A DNA stretch of 56,262 bases, taken from contig JAAYBV010000030.1 in NCBI GenBank assembly GCA_012744475.1, positions 1-56,262 on the forward strand, given 5' to 3'. The number at the start of each line of letters is the position of its first letter. Position 1 is the first letter of the stretch. The notes under the pieces were generated by a model. It was not told the DNA's origin and did not search any database. It saw nothing but the letters and a program-made list of their open reading frames with translations. Below are positions 8,045-16,620 of this stretch, one piece after another. Made by a program: the position numbers and the translations under genes. The stretch comes from Phycisphaerae bacterium. GTDB lineage: Bacteria > Planctomycetota > Phycisphaerae > Sedimentisphaerales > Anaerobacaceae.

Positions 8045-8896
8045 GTGAAACACACGGCCAAGGAGTTCATTCGGCACACGGCGCTGCTCGTACTGGGCAG
8101 CGCTCTGTGCGCGTTCAGCGTGAAGGCCATCCTGGTTCCGCACGAGTTCGTGTCGCGCGGCATGACCGGCGCGGCACTGGTCATGCATTACAGCTACCCG
8201 AGGCTGTCGGTCGGAATCCTGTACCTGCTGCTGAACGTGCCGGTGTTCGTCCTGGGTTGGCGTTTCGTCGGTCTACGGTTCGTGCTGTATTCGCTGTGGG
8301 GCATGGCCATCTATTCGGCCATGTTGTCCATCATGACGTTCCGGCTGGAGATCCACGACAAGATGCTCAGCGCCGTGGTCGCCGGAGCCATCGCCGGAAC
8401 AGGCGTGGCCGTGATCCTGCGTTCGTACGGCTCCACCGGCGGAGCGGAAATCCTGTGTGTCATCCTGAACAAGGCCTTCTCGATCACACTGGGAGCGGGA
8501 TCCGTGATCCTCAATGCCGCGATCATGGTCGTTGCCGGGACGCTCTTCCCGATCGAGAACGTACTGTACAGCGTCGTCAACGTGGCCGTAGCCGCACAGG
8601 TAACCAATATGGTGTTCCACGGCCTCGCCAAACGACAGGCGGCGCTGATCCTGTCGGACAAATGGGAACAGATCGCACGGGAACTGACGACGGTACACCG
8701 ATTTGGCGTCACACGAATCCACGGCCAGGGCGGCTATCACGGAACCGACAAGACCCTTCTGTATTCCGTTGTCCATCGCGCCAAAGCGTCCGGGCTGAAA
8801 CGCATCGTCCTGGAGAAAGACCCCAACGCCTTCATTGCGATGATGGCCGCCGAGGACGTCACCGGCGTGGAGGTGGGAAACCAGCCCCACTGGTAG
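8045..8896 (+). CDS. YitT-family membrane protein with C-terminal DUF2179-like domain
   Basis: A 283-residue protein starting at GTG 8045. About five hydrophobic segments fill residues 8-200, including the family-typical stretch near TGVAVILRSYGSTGGAEILCVILNK (conserved GSTGG around residues 129-133), where small residues line the membrane region. The last 90 residues form a soluble alpha/beta domain with GVTRIHGQGGYHGTDKTLLY (about 220-239) and EKDPNAFIAMM, typical of DUF2179. Length and order match the YitT family (about 280-290 residues). Members are inner-membrane proteins of uncertain transport function. The gene is convergent with the exporter operon, with only about 27 bases between the stops. 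Confidence 0.9.
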   Translation: MKHTAKEFIRHTALLVLGSALCAFSVKAILVPHEFVSRGMTGAALVMHYSYPRLSVGILYLLLNVPVFVLGWRFVGLRFVLYSLWGMAIYSAMLSIMTFRLEIHDKMLSAVVAGAIAGTGVAVILRSYGSTGGAEILCVILNKAFSITLGAGSVILNAAIMVVAGTLFPIENVLYSVVNVAVAAQVTNMVFHGLAKRQAALILSDKWEQIARELTTVHRFGVTRIHGQGGYHGTDKTLLYSVVHRAKASGLKRIVLEKDPNAFIAMMAAEDVTGVEVGNQPHW

Positions 8897-8923
8897 AGAT
8901 CGCCGGGCCGGGCGTTGCCGACC

Positions 8924-10192
8924 CTATTCGTGCCGCAGGGCGACGATCGGATCGACCTTGGCGGCGTTGATGGCCGGGTACAGGCCGAACAGAATGCCGA
9001 TCCCCATACTGATGAACAACGGCAGCAGGATGCCGTTCCAGGTCATGACGGTGGGCATGCCCGAGAAGTACGTGATGAGCAGTGGGATCAGAAGCCCCAC
9101 GCCGAGCCCGATCAATCCGCCGGTTGTGGAAAGGACGACGGTCTCGACGAGAAACTGGTAGATGATCTGCCTCCGCTTGGCGCCGATGGCTCGACGGATG
9201 CCGATTTCGCGGGTGCGTTCCGTCACGGAGGCCAGCATGATATTCATGATCCCGATCCCGCCGACGAGCAGGCTGATGCCGGCGATGGAGCCGAGAACGA
9301 TGTTGAACGTCCGCTTGGTCGCCTCGGCCTGCTTGAGCAGCGCCAGGGGAACGCTGACCGTGTAGTCCTTTTTCTTGTGGAATCGCTCCAGCATGCGCTC
9401 GATGCCCGTCGCGACGGCCTCGACGCCTTTCGGGTCCTCGACTTGGACGATCACCTGATGCAGCTCGACCTTCTCGCGTTCCTCCGAGCCGGAGGTGCGT
9501 TTCATGAAGATGTCGCCGAAGTACCGCCGGGCGACTTCCATGGGAATATAAACGTCCACTTCCTGATCCGGAATCTGGATGTTGCCGGCCTGCCCGCTCT
9601 CGCTCTTGACGATCCCGATCACCTCGAATTCATCGCCCCCAATGCGAATGGTCTGGCCGACCACCGCTTCCGTCGCCAGAATCTTCCTGGCGCCGAATTC
9701 CGTCAGCACAGCCACAGGCGCCAGCCTCGCCTGGTCCGCCGCCATGATCACGCGGCCGGCCAGAATCTCACGAGGCACCAGTTCGAACCATTCCGGCGTC
9801 GTGCCCACGATCCGCAGCTCCAGGCTGCGCTCGTGCAGACGGGTCTCCTTCCGCGTCAGTTTTACCGGCGCCACCTGTTTGATGTTGCCAAAAGACTCGG
9901 ATATGCGCCGGTGATCGTCATAGGTCAGGCCGTACACGCTCATGAAGGACGTGCTCGTCCGCTGCTGCTCGTCGGCCGAAGGCTTCACCGACGAGATGAT
10001 GATGTTGTTGCTGCCGAGCTTGCGGATGTCCGCCAGTGCCTGTTTGCTGGCCCCTTCGCCGACCGAGAGCATGGCCACGACGCTGCCGACGCCGAACACC
10101 ACACCCAGCATCGTCAGAAACGAGCGCAGCTTGTGCAGCAGCAGGTTTTCGATCCCCAGCCAGATGTTCCTGACGATCCTGGCTTGTCGCAT
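8924..10192 (-). CDS. MacB-type ABC transporter permease, second copy
   Basis: A 422-residue FtsX/MacB-type permease: one N-terminal membrane helix (about 20-45, LTMLGVVFGVGSVVAMLSVG), a large periplasmic MacB core domain (about 55-270), then three C-terminal helices. The cytoplasmic coupling motif SVTERTREIGIRRAIGAKRR is present. It ends VDPIVALRHE, as the family does. It is the last gene of the exporter operon and is closely similar to the permease just upstream (same length, near-identical N- and C-terminal membrane regions, more divergent periplasmic domain). A 221-base spacer separates the two. The start at 10192 has a GGAG about 10 bases upstream. Confidence 0.93.
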   Translation of the reverse strand: MRQARIVRNIWLGIENLLLHKLRSFLTMLGVVFGVGSVVAMLSVGEGASKQALADIRKLGSNNIIISSVKPSADEQQRTSTSFMSVYGLTYDDHRRISESFGNIKQVAPVKLTRKETRLHERSLELRIVGTTPEWFELVPREILAGRVIMAADQARLAPVAVLTEFGARKILATEAVVGQTIRIGGDEFEVIGIVKSESGQAGNIQIPDQEVDVYIPMEVARRYFGDIFMKRTSGSEEREKVELHQVIVQVEDPKGVEAVATGIERMLERFHKKKDYTVSVPLALLKQAEATKRTFNIVLGSIAGISLLVGGIGIMNIMLASVTERTREIGIRRAIGAKRRQIIYQFLVETVVLSTTGGLIGLGVGLLIPLLITYFSGMPTVMTWNGILLPLFISMGIGILFGLYPAINAAKVDPIVALRHE

Positions 10193-10236
10193 ATCTACAT
10201 ACTCCGTTGCGGGCCGTGAACGAATCCTCGTTCGCA

Positions 10237-10256
10237 GTGGCGTCGTAAGACGCTAC
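10237..10256. other. small hairpin in the spacer between the two permease genes
   Basis: GTGGCGTC (10237-10244) can pair with GACGCTAC (10249-10256) over a 4-base loop, with one G-T pair. It lies in the 221-base spacer 10193-10413, which otherwise shows no gene. It might stabilise or end part of the operon transcript, but there is no T run. Confidence 0.25.
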
Positions 10257-10413
10257 CGTTAGTCCTTTGTCGTGGCCCTACGCGTTCACGCCCTCACGAA
10301 CACATTCCAAATGGTCTGGTGTTGCCGCATCGCGGGCCGGTTACACTGTTGAAGGATTATTCCTATCCGCACCACACATCCTCCATTCCGTGCCGCCTGT
10401 CCGTCCGTTCCCC

Positions 10414-11682
10414 TTATTCATGCCGCAGAGCCACTATGGGGTCCACTCTGGCCGCGTTGATGGCCGGGTACAGACCGAAGAGGATGCCGATCGCCATGCT
10501 GATAGACAGCGGCAACAGAATGCCGCTCCATTTCACTACCGTGGCCATGCCTGAGAAGTAGGTGATCAGGAAGGGAATCAGCACGCCGACCCCCAATCCG
10601 ATCAAACCGCCGAACGTGGACAAGACAACCGTCTCTATGAGAAACTGGACGACGATCTGTCGGCGTTTGGCGCCGATGGCCCGCCGGATGCCGATCTCGC
10701 GGGTACGCTCGGTGACCGAGGCCAGCATGATGTTCATGATCCCGATCCCGCCGACGAGCAGACTGATGCCGGCAATCGAACCGAGAACAATGTTGAACGT
10801 TCGCTTGGTCGCTTCGGCCTGCTTGAGCAGGGCCAACGGCACGCTCATGGCGTAATCCGTCTTCGTGTGAAAGCGATTCAGCATCGTCTCGATGCCGACG
10901 GCGGTCGACTCGACGTGGTCGGTATGGTCGACTCGGACGATAATCTGGTGCAACTCCACCTTCTCCCGCTCGCGAGAACCGGCCGTTCTTCGGGCGATGA
11001 TGTCGCCATAATAACGGCGCGCCACCTCGATGGGGATGTAAACATCCACCTCCTGGTCGGGGATCTGCATGCTCGCGCTCGAACCGGTCTCGTTGCGGAG
11101 AATGCCGATCACTTCAAACGCGTCGCCGCCGATCCGCACGTTCTGACCGATAGTGCTGCGTGTGGCCAGGATCTTCCTGGCGCCGAACTCCGTCAGCACC
11201 GCCACGGGCGCCAGCTTCTGCTGATCGGAGGGGAGAATCACCCTTCCGGCCAGGACCTCGCGCGGCACCAGATCGAACCACTCGGGCGTCGTGCCCACGA
11301 CGCGCAGTTCCATCGCCCGGTCGTGAAGACGCACCTCTTTGCGCATCAGCTTCACGGGCGCCACCTGGCGGATCGCTGCGAAGCTCGAAGCGATGCGCTC
11401 CAGATCGGCGTAGGTCAGTCCATAGATGCTCATGTGACTGTGAACCGTGCTGGACTGCTCGTCTTCCACCGGTTTGACGGACGAGAGGATGATGTTATGG
11501 CTGCCCAGCATGCGAATCTGGGCGAGGGCCTCCGCGCTGGCCCCTTCACCGACGGAAAGCATCGCGACGACGCTGCCGACGCCGAAGACGACCCCCAACA
11601 TGGTCAAGAATGAGCGCAGCTTGTGCAGCAGCAGATTCTCAACGCCGAGCCAGATGTTCCTGATAAGGCTGGTCCGTCTCAT
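10414..11682 (-). CDS. MacB-type ABC transporter permease, first copy
   Basis: A 422-residue MacB/FtsX-type permease with the same layout as its downstream neighbour: helix 1 within about 20-45, a periplasmic MacB core (about 55-270), three C-terminal helices, the coupling segment ERTREIGIRRAIGAKRRQ, and the end VDPIVALRHE. With the ATPase encoded just upstream it would form the inner-membrane part of a tripartite exporter. Its start overlaps the end of the ATPase gene by 44 bases, which suggests translational coupling. MacB-type permeases dimerise, so two paralogous subunits could form a heterodimer here. The substrate is unknown. Confidence 0.94.
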   Translation of the reverse strand: MRRTSLIRNIWLGVENLLLHKLRSFLTMLGVVFGVGSVVAMLSVGEGASAEALAQIRMLGSHNIILSSVKPVEDEQSSTVHSHMSIYGLTYADLERIASSFAAIRQVAPVKLMRKEVRLHDRAMELRVVGTTPEWFDLVPREVLAGRVILPSDQQKLAPVAVLTEFGARKILATRSTIGQNVRIGGDAFEVIGILRNETGSSASMQIPDQEVDVYIPIEVARRYYGDIIARRTAGSREREKVELHQIIVRVDHTDHVESTAVGIETMLNRFHTKTDYAMSVPLALLKQAEATKRTFNIVLGSIAGISLLVGGIGIMNIMLASVTERTREIGIRRAIGAKRRQIVVQFLIETVVLSTFGGLIGLGVGVLIPFLITYFSGMATVVKWSGILLPLSISMAIGILFGLYPAINAARVDPIVALRHE

Positions 11683-12394
11683 GCGTTTCCGTCTCGATTC
11701 GATCGATCAGGCCATCCATCATGTGCAGCCGGCTTCGGGCGTGGGCGGCGATGTCCGGCTCATGCGTCACCATGATGATGGTCTTGCCTTGTCGGTTCAA
11801 GTTGCCCAACAACTCCATGATCTGCTCGCCCGTGGCCGAGTCCAGGTTGCCGGTGGGCTCGTCGGCGAAGATGATCTGCGGGTCATTGGTCAGGGCCCGG
11901 GCGATGGCCACTCGTTGCATCTGCCCGCCGGAAAGCTCCGTGGGACGGTGGTTCAGCCGTCCGCCCAGACCGACCATTTCCGCCAGTTCCTTGGCGCGCT
12001 GAGCGCTGCGCGCCGCGTCCCAGCCCAGATAGTAGAGCGGCAGCTCGATGTTTCGCTGCACGGTCAACTGCGGGATCAGGTTGAAGCTCTGGAAGATGAA
12101 CCCCAGATACGATAGACGCAACTCGCTGAGCGAATCGTCGTCAAGCCGGCTGACGTCCTTGCCGTCGAGGTAATAGGCGCCGCTCGTCAGCCGGTCGAGA
12201 CAGCCCAGGACGTTCATCATCGTGCTCTTGCCGGAACCGCTTGGCCCCATGATGGCCCAGAAGCTGCCCTTATGGAACGCGATATTCACGCCGGCCAGAG
12301 CGCGGACTTCTTCGGTCCCCATCTGGTAGATCTTGCGGGCGTTTTCAAGTCGGACGATGTCGTGGTTGCTGTCCGATGGGATCGGTGCGGCCAT
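11639..12394 (-). CDS. ABC transporter ATP-binding protein, MacB/LolD type
   Basis: A 251-residue ABC ATPase with all the needed motifs: Walker A GPSGSGKST (about 50-58), Q loop in FIFQSFNLIPQLTV, signature LSGGQMQRVAIARAL, Walker B IIFADEPTGNLD, and the switch His in IIMVTHEPDIAAHA. It belongs to the MacB/LolD/FtsE group that pairs with FtsX-type permeases. The ATG at 12394 directly abuts the stop codon of the adaptor gene, and its 3' end overlaps the first permease gene by 44 bases, so adaptor, ATPase and permease are almost certainly co-translated. Confidence 0.96.
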   Translation of the reverse strand: MAAPIPSDSNHDIVRLENARKIYQMGTEEVRALAGVNIAFHKGSFWAIMGPSGSGKSTMMNVLGCLDRLTSGAYYLDGKDVSRLDDDSLSELRLSYLGFIFQSFNLIPQLTVQRNIELPLYYLGWDAARSAQRAKELAEMVGLGGRLNHRPTELSGGQMQRVAIARALTNDPQIIFADEPTGNLDSATGEQIMELLGNLNRQGKTIIMVTHEPDIAAHARSRLHMMDGLIDRIETETHETDQPYQEHLARR

Positions 12395-14347
12395 CTATTG
12401 CCCCCCTCCCGGCTGCGGGCCTCTGGCGCCGGACCGGTCGCCACCCGGGCCGCCTGCCGGCCTGGCAGAGCCGTCAGGACCGCCCTCCGGGGAGCGCTGG
12501 CGCATCTGTCCCTGCTGTTGCGGGGCGGCGTTTTCGGTCATCTGCTGCCGCATGCGCTCCATTTCCTGCTGTCGCTGCTCGGGCGTCATGTTCTGAAGGC
12601 GCTCGCGCATCCGCTCTCTCTGGTCGTCCGAGAGCTGGGGCTGCCCCCCCTGGCCCTGGGGCGGGAATCCGCCCTCTGCCCCCGGCGGCTGAAACCCTTG
12701 CGCCGGCATGCCCTCCATGCCCTGGCCGAAACCGGGCCGGCCGGCATCCGATCCATTGACGCTCTCCAGCCTCTCGTTGATTCTCTGCTGCCAGTCGTCG
12801 GCTTCGCCGTCGGCGTCCGATCTGTCCTGACCCGAGCCTTCTTTCAATGTGGCCTCCTTCAGAGGCGGCGCCAGCCAGACGACTTCGCCTCTATCCAGAC
12901 CGCTGATGACCCGGACCATGCTGTTGTTGTCCAAGCCGATCTCGACAACCCGTTCCTGCACCGTGCCGTCCGGATGGACGATATAAACGGTCGGCTTGCC
13001 CCCAATGCGAATGACCGCGTGAATCGGGATATAGACGGCGTCGTCGTACTGGGCGACGATGATCTCGACTTTGCAGCTCATTCCCGTCCGCAACGCCGGA
13101 TCGTCGCCTTCCAGGTAGATGTCCGAGTTGTAGACCTTCAGGTCGGGGTTCATCCACATGCTCTGTGGATCGGGCAGCGGCGCGATCCGACCGACGGAGC
13201 CCATGAACTTCCTGCCCGGCAGCGCGTCAACCGTAACGATCGCGGGCAGCCCGAGACGGACCTTCTCCAGACTCGCCTCGTGAATATCCACCTCCGCCAT
13301 GGCGGACGTCGCCGTCGGCAGGTAGATCAGCTCCTGACGCTCGAAGACCTCGACGCCCTCGTCCAGCGGCTCGCGATTGTCGCGCCATCCGCCGCGGCGG
13401 GCACTGGTCGCATAGATCACCATGCCATCGGCTGGAGCATACACCTTGGCCTTGCTGAGCTGATCGTCGATCTTGTCAAGCTTGTACTTCTGGCGATCGT
13501 ATTCCTGCTTTCTGGCCAGCAGTTCGGCTCTGGCTTGGGCGACGTTGGCCCGGGCCTTGGCCTGGGTGCGTTCCAACGCCATCTCCGCCTGCCGGACGTC
13601 GCTCTCCAACTGCGCGATCTGCCGCTTGTTGGTGTATTCTTCGAGAAGCTCCCGATCGCGCTGCGCCACCTGAAGGTTGACCTCCGCTCGGCTGAACGCC
13701 AGCTCGTCCGCCTGGAGCTCGGTCTTCGAGAGGTATTTCTCCTCGTAAAGCTTTCGGGACCACTCCACTTTCTCCAGCGCCCGCGTCTTGTCCTCTTCGG
13801 CCAACTGGATCTCGGCCAAGGCCTTCGCCAGTTCGTTCGGATACTCCCCCTCTTTGTACTTGTTCAGGTCCTGTTTGGCGAATTCCAGCGTCAGCGTAGC
13901 CAGTTCCACGTCGCTCTGGGCCTGATTCTCGACGATGTCCATGTTCTCCTTGGCGTTGACGTATGCCGCCTCGGCATTCTGCACGGTGATGTCCTGGTCG
14001 ATCCGCTGGTCCTGCATCGTGCTGGCGTCGAGTTCGACCAGCAGCTCGCTCTTCTTGACCCTCGTTCCCTCGTCAATGAGGTAGATGATCGAGGTTCGCC
14101 CTTCCAGTTGATTGGTGATGATGATCTGCTCGCGCGCCTTGATCGTGCCCGATTCGAGCACGCTGATCGTCAACGGACCTCGCTGGGCCTCGAACGTGGC
14201 CATCTGCGTGGTGGGCGAGTCGCCCGCGCGAACCACCTTGAGCCAGATGATCACCAGTGCGATGGCGGCGAGAATAACCAGGACACCCAGCAACCGGAGA
14301 GGCTTGCGTTTGCCGTGTGTCGTCCCGTTGGCGTTCTTAACTGTCAT
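12395..14347 (-). CDS. HlyD/MacA-type periplasmic adaptor (membrane fusion) protein with a Gln/Gly/Pro-rich tail
   Basis: A 650-residue adaptor. Residues about 17-40 are one N-terminal membrane anchor (LRLLGVLVILAAIALVIIWL). The biotinyl-lipoyl-like half follows (LTISVLESGTIKAREQIIIT, about 59-78), then a long Ala/Glu/Lys-rich coiled-coil hairpin (about 115-310), the second half of the lipoyl domain (VYAPADGMVIY), and beta-barrel and membrane-proximal domains to about residue 490. The remaining 150 residues are an unusual low-complexity extension of Gly, Gln, Pro, Arg and Met, with ERMRERLQNMTPEQRQQEME. MacA is about 370 residues, so both the hairpin and the tail make it longer. Its start overlaps the end of the outer-membrane-factor gene by 11 bases. 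Confidence 0.93.
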   Translation of the reverse strand: MTVKNANGTTHGKRKPLRLLGVLVILAAIALVIIWLKVVRAGDSPTTQMATFEAQRGPLTISVLESGTIKAREQIIITNQLEGRTSIIYLIDEGTRVKKSELLVELDASTMQDQRIDQDITVQNAEAAYVNAKENMDIVENQAQSDVELATLTLEFAKQDLNKYKEGEYPNELAKALAEIQLAEEDKTRALEKVEWSRKLYEEKYLSKTELQADELAFSRAEVNLQVAQRDRELLEEYTNKRQIAQLESDVRQAEMALERTQAKARANVAQARAELLARKQEYDRQKYKLDKIDDQLSKAKVYAPADGMVIYATSARRGGWRDNREPLDEGVEVFERQELIYLPTATSAMAEVDIHEASLEKVRLGLPAIVTVDALPGRKFMGSVGRIAPLPDPQSMWMNPDLKVYNSDIYLEGDDPALRTGMSCKVEIIVAQYDDAVYIPIHAVIRIGGKPTVYIVHPDGTVQERVVEIGLDNNSMVRVISGLDRGEVVWLAPPLKEATLKEGSGQDRSDADGEADDWQQRINERLESVNGSDAGRPGFGQGMEGMPAQGFQPPGAEGGFPPQGQGGQPQLSDDQRERMRERLQNMTPEQRQQEMERMRQQMTENAAPQQQGQMRQRSPEGGPDGSARPAGGPGGDRSGARGPQPGGGQ

Positions 14348-16226
14348 GATTGTCTTCCTCTGGCGAGAATTCCTGCCACAACCCCTTTTCGTTCACTTCG
14401 AGCAGACCCAGATCGCGCTGCAACTCCAACTCCGCTATCCGGTAGTTTACGACGGCGGCGGCAAGCTGGTTCTGGGCGGAGAGCAAAGCATCCTGGGCTT
14501 CGAGCAGATCGCGGATCTGCGCCCGGCCGGCCTCCAGCGACAACTGGGCGCCGCGGACGCGTTTTTCGGCCACCACGACCTGTTGCGCGTTGATCTTGAT
14601 GCTCTCGCGCGATTCCAGCAGAGTGCGCAACTGATTGCGGATCGACAGCTTGATCTGGTCTTCAAGCTGCTGGACGCTCCGGGTGGCCCGCTCCAGATCG
14701 ATCAGGCTGTTGCGGTAGGCGTTGCGTTCGGCGGTCCGCTCCAAAGGCAGGTCCAGCGAAAGCAAAGCCGCATATTGCCCGCCCTCGAAACTCAGACTGC
14801 CGTCGTCGTCGTTGTCCGCGAAGCGCGCCTGGCCCCCGAGGGTCAGGCCCGCTCGCAGGGCATCGGCCCGGACGACGACCGCTCTCTGGGCATCGTAGAC
14901 CTGGCCGTTGGCGACCTGCAAATCGCGGCGATTCTCCAGTGCCAGATTGATTGCGGCGGTCACATCGATCTCGTACGGTCCGGCATCTTCATAGCTGGCC
15001 GGCTGCAGCTCCACCGGCGCATCGGCCGGGAGAGCCTCGCCCGACGTCGCGTCGGAGGAAGCCGCTCTCATCGTTTCGAGAATCTCGTTGGACCGCGAAC
15101 GAAGCTGAACCAGATCGTTGGGGTCCAACTCGATCGACGCGTCCGGCGGCAGGCCCAGTTGGCTCTTGAACGAATCGAGACGGCCGGCAAGCTGCTCGCT
15201 GGCGGAGATCCAACTGTTGCGGGCGCCGAGTTCACGCTGCACCGCCTGGTCCACCTCGACCTGCGTAATCAGACCGGCGTCCGCCCGTCTCCTCGCGTAG
15301 CGGGCCGAGGTGATCGCGCTGCGGTAGTTGTCCCTGGCGTTGGCCACCGAGTCCATCTGGCGCAGGACACCGAAGTAATCCTGGGCGACACTGACCGCGA
15401 AGGTGCGCTTGTACCGCTCGAATTCCCAGATCGCGTAGACGACATCGCGCTCGGCCTGGGTCAACGGCTCGGTCACGATGTGCCGGCCGGCTCCCCTCAG
15501 CAACGGAATCGACACGGATGTATCGGAGCTGAGCCCCAAGGCAGAGGAACCGCCCTGCGTCAGGATGCTCAGCAGATCGAGGGCCAGCGTCGAACTGAAG
15601 TCGAGCCCGTTCTTGAAACTCCGCGTCAGGCCGAGACTTGCCCCGCTGGCCAGATCGGTGACCGTCTCGTCCCCGCTCGTGTCGGTGGTCAGTTGGCTGT
15701 CGGCCTGGGCACGGAAGATATTGCGAAAGTCGTTCCGCGTCAGATCGAGGCTCAGCGCCGTCCGGAAGACCTCCTCCTTGCGGGACTGATACTCGAAGTT
15801 GTTGTGGGCTCCGACCTGGAGGGCATCGAGCAGAGACAGCCTGACCGGCCGGTTGGGCTCCACGGCAATGTCCGGACCGGTCGAAGAGCTTTCGGGCGGA
15901 TAGCTCTCGTCGGGCCAGTGCTCGATCGGCTCCAGAGCGTCGGTTCCCAGCGACGCCTGACTAGAATGGGGCAGATCCTGCCCTTCCAGGAGCCGGCGTC
16001 GGAGAAGGTCGCTCGGCCGTTCGATGGTGAACGGCTCCGTCCTGCCGAGGGCTTCGGTCTGCTTGTCGGAAATGATCTTCGAGCCGACCTCATCGGCCTT
16101 CTGCCGGTACTGCTGGGGGGATTTGCAGCCAACCACAGCGACGGCCACGCCCAACAGAACCGCCAGCAACGGGTCATTCCATCGGTCGCGGCACAGGCCG
16201 CGTTGTCCAAGGTGACTAGACTCCAT
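14337..16226 (-). CDS. TolC/OprM-type outer-membrane efflux lipoprotein
   Basis: A 629-residue outer-membrane factor. I start it at ATG 16226, which gives a lipoprotein signal peptide ending VAVVGC with Cys34 as the lipid acceptor; the open frame continues upstream without protein-like content. Two structural repeats rich in long helices follow, with typical OEP patterns (SVAQDYFGVLRQMDSVANAR, RADAGLITQVEVDQAVQREL, then INAQQVVVAEKRVRGAQLSL and AGRAQIRDLLEAQDALLSAQ near the C-terminus). An AGAGGAGA purine run lies about 24 bases upstream, which is far for a ribosome binding site. It is the first gene of the exporter operon and would form the trans-envelope channel with the adaptor. An extra N-terminal region (about 35-150) is longer than in TolC. 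Confidence 0.92.
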   Translation of the reverse strand: MESSHLGQRGLCRDRWNDPLLAVLLGVAVAVVGCKSPQQYRQKADEVGSKIISDKQTEALGRTEPFTIERPSDLLRRRLLEGQDLPHSSQASLGTDALEPIEHWPDESYPPESSSTGPDIAVEPNRPVRLSLLDALQVGAHNNFEYQSRKEEVFRTALSLDLTRNDFRNIFRAQADSQLTTDTSGDETVTDLASGASLGLTRSFKNGLDFSSTLALDLLSILTQGGSSALGLSSDTSVSIPLLRGAGRHIVTEPLTQAERDVVYAIWEFERYKRTFAVSVAQDYFGVLRQMDSVANARDNYRSAITSARYARRRADAGLITQVEVDQAVQRELGARNSWISASEQLAGRLDSFKSQLGLPPDASIELDPNDLVQLRSRSNEILETMRAASSDATSGEALPADAPVELQPASYEDAGPYEIDVTAAINLALENRRDLQVANGQVYDAQRAVVVRADALRAGLTLGGQARFADNDDDGSLSFEGGQYAALLSLDLPLERTAERNAYRNSLIDLERATRSVQQLEDQIKLSIRNQLRTLLESRESIKINAQQVVVAEKRVRGAQLSLEAGRAQIRDLLEAQDALLSAQNQLAAAVVNYRIAELELQRDLGLLEVNEKGLWQEFSPEEDNHDS

Positions 16227-16620
16227 CGATGCGCCTAAATACCGTAGTTTCTCCTCTTTTGCGCGATACGTCAACAACAAAGCTCCTGCAACGCCGTGCG
16301 TCGCCCGGTCCGGCACCTGCCCGACACAGACGACTCGTATAATCCCGAGTGGAGTACAGACGGACCCAAACCCCACGAAATTGCACGGAAACGGCCTTTC
16401 GAGCAGCTTGTCTGCAACAGGTTCAGTGCGAGGCCACCGCAGAATGGTTACACGTTCACTGCCACCGCCACGACGCAGAACTATCGGCATTGCATTCAGA
16501 CACGAAGCGGGTTAGTGTGTCGGGGCATTATGGACCGCAAAGTCGAGGGCGGCGTTCGGAGCGTTCCGGACCGGCTGCGAAGCCAAAGCCCCTCCTGACG
16601 CGTGCAGTGGAGAAAACGAA
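16227..16620. other. divergent promoter region, no gene seen
   Basis: A 394-base stretch between the exporter operon (minus) and the NagX-like gene (plus). On the plus strand, TTGCAT (16490-16495) and TAGTGT (16513-16518) with a 17-base spacer is a weak promoter candidate for the NagX-like gene. GGAGA before 16621 is its ribosome binding site. Overlapping short ORFs on both strands look like chance frames. Confidence 0.35.

Noticed and set aside
12272-16238. Long plus-strand open frames (773 and 708 codons) opposite the exporter operon
   Set aside because: They are shadows of the adaptor and outer-membrane-factor genes, with no start signals.
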